Source: Leucosporidium creatinivorum
Taxonomy: Eukaryota > Basidiomycota > Microbotryomycetes > Leucosporidiales > Leucosporidiaceae
Assembly: GCA_001600635.1 (NCBI GenBank)
Contig: BCKL01000021.1
Location: 124,001-188,000, forward strand
Reading direction: 5' to 3'
DNA: 64,000 nucleotides
In this document: positions 55,693-64,000 of the stretch, one piece after another
Numbering within the stretch: position 1 is the first letter of the stretch
Layout of the letters: each line of letters opens with the position of its first letter
The notes under the pieces: model-generated
The model's database searches: none
The model's input: only the letters and a program-made list of their open reading frames with translations
Told to the model about the DNA's origin: nothing
Translations under genes and position numbers: made by a program

Positions 55693-58600
55693 ATGCTCCT
55701 CCGTCGACCTACAACTCGTTCCCTCTCACGCCTCTCACACCGCTCTATCGCCTTACATCTCCCCCGCCTTCAACTGGTAGCTCACCCCACACGCCCACTC
55801 GCACTCGCACTCCCCGCACTCTCCCTCTCTCGCTCCTTCCACCTCTCTTCTCACCTGCTCAGCATCCCCCTCACACCTTTATCCACCGTCTCGGGCCCTC
55901 TCTCCCCACCCCTCCTCCACACCACCCTCGGCGCATTCTGGTCCCATCAAGTCTCTCTCTACCCTCACTCGCCCGCCCTCGTTTGCCGCCACGAATCCCC
56001 GCTGCACTACTCTCCCACCTCGCCTGCAGGTCATATTGTAGGCGAGAGAGAGGGAGAGTGTTTGAGGTGGACGTACGAGGAGATGGGAGAGAGAGTTGAT
56101 GCACTGGCGAGGGGGTTGAGAGAGAGGGGAGTCAAGAAGGGTGACAGAGTGGCCGTGGTCTTGGGGAATGGGAGTGCGTATGCACTGTTGCAGTGGGCTA
56201 CTGCCAAGGTGTGTGTGTTTCTTTGCTCTCTCTCCCTTCCCTTCCCTTCCTCCCCGCTCCCTGCCTCGGCGCTGACCTCCCCTCCCCTCCCTCACTGCTA
56301 ACCCCCAACAGATCGGCGCCATCCTAGTCTGCATCAACCCCTCCTCCTCGCCCACCGAGCTCCTCTCCGCCCTGCACCTAACCTCGTCCTCCACGCTCCT
56401 CATCTCCCCGACGCTCCGCTCCCGACCCTTCCTCCCTGTGCTCCACGAACTCTTCCCCTCGCTCGCTACTACACCAGCAGAAGGAGAGTTGCACGAGGAA
56501 GCATGCCCCGAGTTGAGGAGAGTAGGGTTGGTCGATAATACGAGCTTGGGAGCCGATGGGTTTGGCGAGCTACTGGAGAGGGAAGGGGTTGGGAGGGGGA
56601 GAGATTTTAGGAGCATGTTTGAGTGGGAGGGGGAGGGAGTGGAAGAGTTGGAGACGGAGAAGCTCGAGGCGGATGATAGTGAGTTCCCCTCCCCCGCCCT
56701 TTCCTCTCAGCCCCGAGCGGAGGAAGGAGAGCGCCGAGTTGAGTTTGAGCTGAGCTGACCTTGCGCGCGTCGCGTGGAATCGCTCGGCAACAGTCGTCAA
56801 CTTCCAATTCACCTCCGGCACGACCGGTCTGCCCAAAGCGTATGTTCTGTTTCCCCCTCTTCTTCCTCTCCCGCCTTCTCCAGCCTCCCTCGGCGCTAAC
56901 CCTCCCCCTCCTCCCTCCCCACAGCGTCGCCCTAACCCACGCAAACGTCCTCAACAACGGCCTCTTCATCGGACGCTGCATGTCGCTCCGTCCCCCTGCT
57001 CCAGAGGAGGGATGGGAGGGGGAGAAGCTCGTCAACTCGCCTCCCGCTTTCCATTGCTTTGGCCTCGTCCTGGGTAATCTCGCGTTGTGGACGCATGGCG
57101 GTTGCGTGATTTACGCTTCGTACGCTCTCTCACTCTCTCTCCTTCCGCTTCCCCCTCCTCCCCTCCTCGCTAACGCTTTCGAAACCCAACCCATAGCGAG
57201 TCCTTCTCCCCCTCCCTCGCCCTGCGCGCAGCGCACCTCGAACGCGCCACCGCCCTCCACGGGGTGCCCACCATGTTTATCGCCGAGTTGGCCTTGTTGA
57301 GGCGGTTGCAAGCGGGCGAGCGGGTCGAGGGATTGAGTGATTTGGGGTTGGGGGGCAAACTCGAGTTTGGGGCGCTGAGGTGAGTTTTGAGTTGTTGGTC
57401 TTTTTTTCGTTCGTGCCAGGGAGGGGCAAGGGAGAGGAGAGAGGAGAGAGCTGAGCTGACCCGGTGCGACGTTGTGCCACGAACGACAGGACTGGTATCG
57501 CCGCGGGCTCGCCGGTGCCCGATGAGGTGATGAGAGCTATGGTTGAGAGGATGAACTTGAGGGATTTGACAATTACGGTGAGTGGATCTTTTGTTCTTCC
57601 TCGGTCGAGTGAGCGAGCGCCAGATGAGAGGAGACGAGACGAGAAGTGTCGACCCTCGGCGCCGAGCTGAGCTGACCTTTGCTCCTTTCTTCTCTCTCTC
57701 CTTTCTCCCACGTCTCCACCTCCTCCTCCTCCTCCTCCGCTCCATTCCATCTCTCACGATACTACCCACACACACACAGTACGGCATGTCGGAAACCTCC
57801 CCGGCAACCTGCATGTCAACCGTGCGCGACCCTCTCCCTCTACGATGCGACACCGTAGGTCGAGTCCTCCCTCACACCCACCTGCGGATCGTCTCCCCCT
57901 CTCACCCTCTCTACCCCTCACCCGAAACGCCCTCCGTGCCGATTGGAGAGCCTGGTGAATTGTGGAGCGGGGGTTTTGCGATGATGAAGGGGTATTGGAG
58001 GAACGAGGAGGCGACCAGGGAGGTCATGTTTGATGCGGCGTTGCCTTCATCCGAGATTGCAGCTCGTCGAGCGGTCGGCGGGCTAGTCGTTGTGGACGGG
58101 GAGGAACAGCGGCTCTCGCCCGCCGAGCTGGGGGAGGAGATCCGGTGGATTAGGACCGGCGATCAGGCGACGATGGATCGGGAAGGGTATGTCAGGATTG
58201 TAGGGAGGATCAAGGATATTATCATAAGGGGTGGGGAGAACCTGTTCCCCGTGGTCATTGAGGCGAGGATGCTCAAGTTGGAAGGAGTCGAGGATTGCTC
58301 GTTCGTCCTTCTCTCTTCCCTTCTTCCCTTCTGCCCTCTCCCTTTCCCTCTTCCTGCCTTCTCCCGCCCCGCTGACCTCCTCCCACAAAACGCGTGAACA
58401 GCATCATCTCGGTCCCCCACCCCCTCATGGGCGAAGTCGTCGGCGCCTTCATCCAACGATCCCCCTCTCCCTCGGGCTCGAAGCTCACTTCCTCGATGGT
58501 GAGGGAGCACATCACGGATTTGCTGGGGCATCAGAGCGCACCGGATTGGGTCTGGTACCTCGGTGAGGAGGGCGTCGAGGCGAGCTATCCCGTGACGCAG

Positions 58601-58819
58601 AGTGGGAAAATTGTGAGTCGCGAGGTTCGGTGGCGGCGAGGGGCGCCGGGTGGAAGAGTCGGGAGCTGACCTTCGTTCCTCCTCTTTCCTCCTCTTTCCC
58701 CCCTTCTTCCCCTTCCCCTTTCCTCGTCCCGTTCCGTCATCCAACAGCGCAAGGTCGAACTCCGAGAATGGGGCAAGAAGCTCGCCGAGCAAGGAATCGG
58801 CAAGGCGAGGATGGAATAG
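55693..58819 (+). CDS. Mitochondrial acyl-CoA synthetase (ACSF2-like)
   Basis: AMP-forming acyl-CoA ligase, activating fatty acids to acyl-CoA via acyl-AMP. Nine exons: 55693-56208, 56312-56678, 56794-56839, 56925-57119, 57197-57379, 57490-57577, 57780-58300, 58402-58612, 58748-58819; 732 aa with all phases closed. Presequence MLLRRPTTRSLSRLSHRS. Motifs: P-loop FTSGTTGLPKA, ALTHANVLNNG, FHCFGLVLGNL, YGMSETSPATC, GELWSGGFAMMKGYWRN, IRTGDQATMDREGYVRIVGR and IKDIIIRGGENLFPVVIE, then the C-terminal catalytic-lysine region ending in TQSGKIRKVELREWGKKL. Order and motifs fit the medium-chain ACSF2 group. A serine/leucine-rich insertion and an unusual acidic segment (EGEGVEELETEKLEADD) before the P-loop make it longer than most. 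Confidence 0.9.
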
Positions 58820-59009
58820 GGCTCGCTTCGGGTTTCGTAGCATACAGCGGTTCAAAGGGAAAATCAGTCATTCTTTCGTACATACTCGATCAGCGCTGAG
58901 CGAGAGAGGTCGAAGAAGTGAACGAAAAACAGTGCCGAGACCTTCTGCGTTCGCGGCGAGCAGACTTCGAGCTCATCGAAAGTGTCTGTACATTCACCAC
59001 CGCACCTCA

Positions 59010-60569
59010 CTATGTATCCCAAGGCTCGCAAATTCCCTTCAACCCCTCCAAAGCACTTGCCAACGTCCCAGCGCGGGCCACACCTCCCTCGGCGACGGGC
59101 GTCTCGAGAGCTTGGCCGCTTCCTCCCTCCCTCGCCGCGTGCAGACTCCACCCCACCCAAGCACTCTTCCTAAGCTCTTCATTCTCCTTCCTAAGCCTCC
59201 TCACCTCCTCCTCCAAGCTCTGCTCCTTCGTCGGGCTCGGGGCCGATGCCTCGCCGACCTGACTGCTCGTCGGTTCCTTCGCCTCCCGCCTCGAGGCTCC
59301 TGCTTCTCCTTCCTTACTCCACTGCTCAACCGATACGATCCCGGCGGCGGTAGGAGGGAGAGGTCCGTTAGGGAGGAGCAGGCGAAACTTGCGAGGAGGG
59401 GGTGGTCGTTCGTTGGGAGAGAGGCTGGAGGATGGCAAAGGTGGAAGGCGTTTAAGTGGCGTCAAGGGTGTAGGCAGATCGATCCTCGATGTTGAGGCCC
59501 TCTTGTTCTTGAGGGAAAGCCTGTGGCGAGCGAAGAAGGTCAGCTTCGTCAGCTCGGCGAAAGGATTTCGTAGAGCCACGGACGTACAGCTGCTCCAAGC
59601 GATCCTGAACCTCCTTCTTGTGGCGCTTAGGAGTCATTAGTCGTGAGATGGTCTTGTACAGCCCCCTTGGGTGCTCGATGTTGAGGCGAAGCAGCTTGCA
59701 GTCGTCCTCGGCGGAGAAGGGTCGGTCGGCGATGGAGACGGGCGGCTCGGAGCGAGGCGGTACGACGAGCGAATTGCTGGTGGTGGGGTCGTGAGAGCGT
59801 TGATGTTCTGCAGAAGCGTAGAGCAAGATCAGAAACAATGCGAGAAAGCACTACCGGCGCACGACTCACCCCTCGGCTCACCTGCCCCGCTCGACTCGGC
59901 CTCAGCCTGCCGCTTCAGCGCCCTCATCTTCCAAGAGCAAGCTCTCCAAGACTTCGGAGGTGTCATCTGCGCTCCAATCTTCTCCCAGGCGTCCTTCGGC
60001 AGCGATTCGATGGGCCTAGCCAGCTCCTCGACCGATGCGAGCAGCTGGGCAACGCTCGAATCGTCCCAAGCTGCACTCGTAGATGAAGAAGCTTTGCGGG
60101 GGCGCGTGAAGGTGACCTGCTTCAGGTTCGTCTCGTAGATGTCATAAGTGCTGGGTCGTTTGGCGTTGCGAGCTTTCGACGGGGTGGGAGCTTCATCGCC
60201 GTCGAGCGAAGCGAGAGTGTTTCGGCTCGTCTCTGAGCATCGCAAGCGAGGTCAGCTACAGTCTTGAGTTTTCGGGTCTCGCAAGCGCGACTCACTGCCG
60301 TTCCAAAGATGTCTGAACTGCGCATAGCAGCTCTGCGCCGTTCGAGGCGCCGATCCCGCTGGCAGGACGCTCGCCTCCGCCAGCTGCCTAGCCAGATCCT
60401 TCCAGTCTATTGCGCTCCCTGCCTTCTCCGCGATCAATCTTTGGGCGAGGGCCGACTCCTTCGCGCTCCAACGAGCTGAGCGAGTAGCTGGAGCGATGGG
60501 AGCGACTGCTGCTGAGACGGAGTGGGTAGCTGAGGGTGAAGAGGTAGACGAGCTTTCTGGTGCTTCCAT
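59010..60569 (-). CDS. SANT/Myb-like domain protein
   Basis: Exons 60569-60296, 60232-59870, 59807-59588, 59520-59010; 455 aa. The N-terminal ARWSAKESALAQRLIAEKAG followed by IDWKDLARQLAEA and RTAQSCYAQFRHLWNG has the spaced aromatic pattern of a SANT/Myb repeat. Two further Myb-like units are suggested by WDDSSVAQLLASVEELA with DAWEKIGAQM, and by FSAEDDCKLLRLNIEHP with YKTISRLMT and EVQDRLEQL. The C-terminus has a short coiled coil (LEEEVRRLRKENEELRKSA). Likely a DNA-binding regulator in the nucleus; no named orthologue. Convergent with the acyl-CoA synthetase. Confidence 0.7.
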
Positions 60570-60870
60570 GGCGAGCTGCGAAGTGTTGAAGAGCGAGAGA
60601 CGAAGCGAGCGGGAGGAAGCAAAGAAGCGGCTCGAGCTCCGAGCGGAGGGTCATCGCCCGCTCAGCTCTCGTTTCGGCTGACTTCGATTCGATGGAGACT
60701 AGGATAGAGCAGAGCTTCTCTGGTATAAGGTGACGGTAGGCGATTCAGACTTGCCTCTCAAGAGCACCGACAAGGCAGCCCGTCGCCTCTCCATCACCGG
60801 TCTCGCTCGTTTTGTAGCTCGTCGCGTCTCCGATCATTGCGAGCACTATCCCAACCACGGCGATTACCTG
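60570..60870. other. Intergenic between two minus-strand genes
   Basis: About 300 bp, promoter of the SANT/Myb gene and 3' end of the PH-like gene. Nothing recognised. Confidence 0.3.
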
Positions 60871-61980
60871 TTAATCGCTCTTCCTCGCATTCAGACAGCC
60901 CTGCACCTTCGCGACCAGCTTGTCAAAGCCGTCCTCGGCGACGACCTCGGCGAACAGAGCGCCGAAAGTCGACTCGTCCATCTCTGCCATCTCCAGCGAA
61001 GTGTGTTCGAGAGCTTCAATGCTGCTTCGAGGTTGGAGCGTCTGGGCGAGCTTGGGAAGGAGAGCGGCGATTGCAGGAGGGAGAGGTTGAGAAGCGGCGG
61101 AGGAGCTGCCAGTGGTTGAGCGAGGAGGGGCAGGGTGGGCTGCAACTGGCGTCGCCTCGATGCTGAGGGGGTTCGGGGCGAGTGGACGGGGAGGTTCAAG
61201 CTCGTAAGGCAAAGTCTGCCTAGCAGTATCGTCCTCGGTAGCTCCAGCTTGCCCTCCCTCTGCTTCTTTCGACCTTCTCGACTTCTTCGGCGAGGGCAGC
61301 TGCTGATCCTCCTCGGTCGCTCCATCGGCGAGCTTGACAGGACATACTCCCTTGATAGCTTCGATGAACCTCTTGCGCTCCTCAACGCTGACAAACTTGA
61401 GCTGCACCCTCCTCCACTCAGTCTCGGCGAGGCGGCCCTTCAGCAGCTCCTCGGGCGAGATGCGAAGGTAGCGGATACCGACTACCGATCCATTGTAGAC
61501 GGCTTTGAGAGGGAGCTGATCTTGAGGAGTGCAAGCGGCGATGGAAGGTAACGAGAAAGAGGTGAGCTCGAGCGAGAGAAGGGAGATCTGCTGATGCCCA
61601 GGTGAGGGCGATTCAGGGTGGGAAGCGGCGAGCGAGTCGAAGAGGATATCGAGGTGCATCTTCTGCAGCTGTTGGCGAGGAGAGCTGTTACCCGAGACGG
61701 CAGACACGGTCTCGAGCTCGAGGTAGTGCTGCTTCTGGGTGCTGTACAGGTGCAGAGACGTCAGCGCGCTTCCGTACAGCAGTAGTAGGCTAATCCAGCC
61801 TCACCGATGCTCCCATTCGATCCTCTCAAGAGCTGCTCGCTTCGTCGCCGACTCCCCAAAGCCGCCGCCTCCTCGCGAGTCGAAGCCGTTTCTGCTGCCT
61901 CTGCTGGGCGACAAGGAGCGGGAGACCTTCTCAATGATCCATCTAGCCTTGGTGTTAGTCGTAGTGCTTGAAGGCTGCAT
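60871..61980 (-). CDS. PH-like domain protein, possibly Rec114-like
   Basis: Exons 61980-61805 and 61741-60871; 348 aa. The order is: an N-terminal beta-rich region (ARWIIEKVSRSLSPS, LERIEWEHRTQKQHYLELET, ISLLSLELTSFSLPSI, LPLKAVYNGSVVGIRYLRIS), a helix closing the domain (VQLKFVSVEERKRFIEAIKGV), a long disordered linker rich in Ser/Pro, and a short C-terminal helical module (TFGALFAEVVAEDGFDKLVAKVQGCL). A PH-like core, disordered middle and small C-terminal helix is the layout of the meiotic DSB factor Rec114, which binds Mei4. That identification is a structural guess, not a sequence match, and must be treated as low confidence. An upstream in-frame ATG (62082) exists. Confidence 0.65.
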
Positions 61981-62647
61981 CCTGGCGACTTGAGAGCGGG
62001 ACGAAAAGATGTGGAAGAAGCGAGAAGGAGAGAAGGGGCGAGGTAGGATAGGGCAGCGGTGGGTCTGTGTGATGTTGTTCAAAGAGGGTAAACAGCTATA
62101 GTACAGTACATGGAGTCCTCGATTACCCTCAAACAGGCTATACAGAGCTGTAGGAGGCTTGTTCGGCGCTCGGCGTTGCCGGCCTGCTCGACTCAGCTCA
62201 CTTTTGCCCCTTCGGAGGGAGTCGATTGACTCGGGTCGTTCGCTCAGCTGTAGCTTGCACTCCCAGAAGTGTTGTAACAGCTTGTCAGCCTGCCGAATAC
62301 CAGCACTGACCTGCTACAGCTCTGCCGAACGCTTCGCTAGTTGAGTCGGATCACACTGGACTTGGCTCCTTGAGACGGTCAGCTCCTGTGGTCTGTGCGA
62401 TAATGTGAGACGCGGGTTGTGCACATCCATCACAGTCTGTGCTCGTTCTTGAACGATGCTAAGCCCGAGCTGGGAAACTCCGAGACGAGCGAAAGTCCTC
62501 CGCCGAATCGCTCTCTTGCTCTCTCTCCTTCATCCCTCGTCGCTCACTCTCTCGTCTCGTTCTGCACCTCATCATAGCTCCAAAGGGTGAGTATAGCTGC
62601 AGAGCTTCTTACACGACATCGCTGACCTTTCTGCACCCTTACGACAG
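61981..62647. other. Divergent intergenic / 5' region of the last gene
   Basis: About 670 bp. Includes GTTCGGCGCTCGGCGTTGCC at 62161-62180 and a probable 5' intron (GTGAGT near 62586 to GACAG 62647) of the downstream gene. The true start codon of that gene was not resolved. Confidence 0.4.
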
Positions 62648-64000
62648 TCCCTTCCACCGCTCACCGTCGCATCCTCGAGCAGCTGCTCGTCGACTTTCCC
62701 CGCCAGCGCTCGTTCGAGAAGCAAGCGCGCGAGCACCAGTCGCTCAAAAGCCTACCTACCAAGAGTATCACTGCATGGTACACCGAGCAGGAGCGCCTCA
62801 AGACGACCCCTTCCAACACCGCTCGAGCTCGCCCCGCCCTCCGTCCTCGTCCGCTGGTCATCACTTCGTCGTCGTCGTCGGGCGGTGCAACTCCCATCTC
62901 CGCTGGCTCGGTCGGAGCTGATGAGCAGGAGAAGCAGCTCACGGTGGACATCAAGATGGAAACGCCTCCCGCTACCCCCATCACTCCCTGCGGAGGAGGA
63001 GCGAGCGCCGAAGTCGTGCGACCTTCGCCCATTCGCTCGTCGCCCAAAAAGTACAGCCCGACGACCCTCTGCCATCCCGTCGAGTCAAGGGATGTGGTTG
63101 GCGATCTGGAGTCTATCGTCGAGCAGAAGGAGCCTCAGCTCGTGCCCGTTCACGCTGGATGCGGAGGTGAGTTGTTCGGTGTTCGTTCACCGGACAGAGC
63201 GCAGAGAAGCTGATCTCTTCGCTGCTCAACCACTATAGAGTGCGTCCGACTCAAGCCCGAGTCCCTCACCGTCGGAGCCTGGAAGCGCGACAACAAGCCT
63301 CAAGCCCCGCTCAACGTCTCGGTCGAGTGCTCGGGCGCCATCGAGATCACGACTCGTGAGAGCAATGTACGCTGAGCTGCTGTTCTCGCTTTGAGGAGGT
63401 TATTTGACGCTCGCCTATCTCGCTACAGACCCTCTACCGCTTCCATATCCCTCTCGCCCAGCTCTCGCACCTCACCCTCCAATCTTCGCTCCTCACGCTC
63501 AACCTCCTCCTCCCTCCCAAGTTCTACCAACGCCCGATCAACCCTCCTGGCGCGCTCAAATCACAATGGAAGCCCTGCAACGACTTTACTCCCCACCACG
63601 AAGCGACCTACAGCTCCATCTTCCTCCTTCGACTCGACTCCGGCCATCGCTCCATCGCCGAGCTCGCTCGAAACGCTCTCCTCAAGCCTTTGATGCTCGT
63701 ACTCCCTCCTACTCCGACCGAGATAAAGTCGGACTTTCCCACCTTCCCCATCGTCACCAACAGCGCCAGCACCCACCCACCCGCTGCCGTCTCGAACGCC
63801 GGAGGAGCGCCGACTTCTCGACTCTTCCTCGCCGCTCACTCGCAAGCCGTCGCGCAACGGACCGCCTTCATCCAGTCTCAACCTCTCCAGCTTCAGCATA
63901 CGCACTTACAGCCTCCTCCTCTCGTCTACGCTCCCCCTCACACCTACAACTGTCCCTCGTGCCCTCCCTCACCTTCACCTTACCGTCAGCCGGCGTCTCC
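62648..64000 (+). CDS. Hypothetical protein, 5' end unresolved, runs off window
   Basis: Exons 62648-63166, 63239-63366 and 63429 onward past the window end. Protein reads VPSTAHRRILEQLLVDFPRQ, a Ser/Pro-rich segment, then CVRLKPESLTVGAWKRDNKP and LNVSVECSGAIEITTRESN, and TLYRFHIPLAQLSHLTLQSS, which looks beta-rich (PH- or arrestin-like edge strands). Then come LLRLDSGHRSIAELARNALL and a Pro/Gln-rich tail. No in-frame ATG is found in the exon ending at 62586 that fits the phase, so another 5' exon is likely. No family recognised. Confidence 0.5.

Overview
The window is nuclear DNA of a GC-rich, intron-dense fungus. Most genes carry several short introns (about 50-130 nt) with GTGAGT/GTRNGT donors, a CTGAC or CTAAC branch point and a YAG acceptor. 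Gene content (ALG7, an undivided Mad/Bub1 kinase, RUB1/NEDD8, a Yip1-family Golgi protein, mitochondrial malate dehydrogenase, an ABCC transporter, a Grg1-like stress protein) fits a basidiomycete. The intron style and codon use suggest a red-yeast-type Pucciniomycotina (Microbotryomycetes); that assignment is inference. Exon coordinates were worked out by hand from splice consensus and frame continuity.

Layout. 1-3.0 kb: start of an MFS sugar transporter (-) divergent from ALG7 (+). 3.3-13.0 kb: four BTB/POZ-domain paralogues (BTB1-4), two of them decayed, interrupted by an intronless BAHD-type acyltransferase and a Grg1-like gene; BTB4 holds a TIR transposon inside an intron. 13.5-18.2 kb: MadBub spindle-checkpoint kinase, followed by a 53-nt poly-G run. 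19.2-23.9 kb: a lysine-rich winged-helix-like protein, a multi-pass membrane protein and a FIST-like protein. 24.0-31.5 kb: four F-box-like paralogues (one decayed, one truncated, two intact) around an oil-body-associated (DUF1264) gene. 32.2-39.9 kb: RUB1/NEDD8, a low-complexity hypothetical, a YIPF6/Yip4 homologue and another hypothetical. 40.2-42.7 kb: BTB5 and BTB6. 43.1-51 kb: mitochondrial MDH and a full ABCC transporter. 51-59 kb: an intronless mitochondrial PPR-like protein, a small basic protein and an ACSF2-like acyl-CoA synthetase. 59-64 kb: a SANT/Myb-like protein, a PH-like (possibly Rec114-like) protein and the start of an unknown gene cut by the window end.

The main theme is two birth-and-death families of presumed ubiquitin-ligase adaptors, six BTB and four F-box-like genes, lying within about 40 kb of the gene for RUB1/NEDD8, the modifier that activates cullin ligases. 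Members share exact exon sizes and, for recent pairs, their 5' flanks. They show every stage from intact to single-stop to pseudogene. I saw no CRISPR array, no retrovirus-like element, and no tRNA or rRNA gene that I could support by eye.
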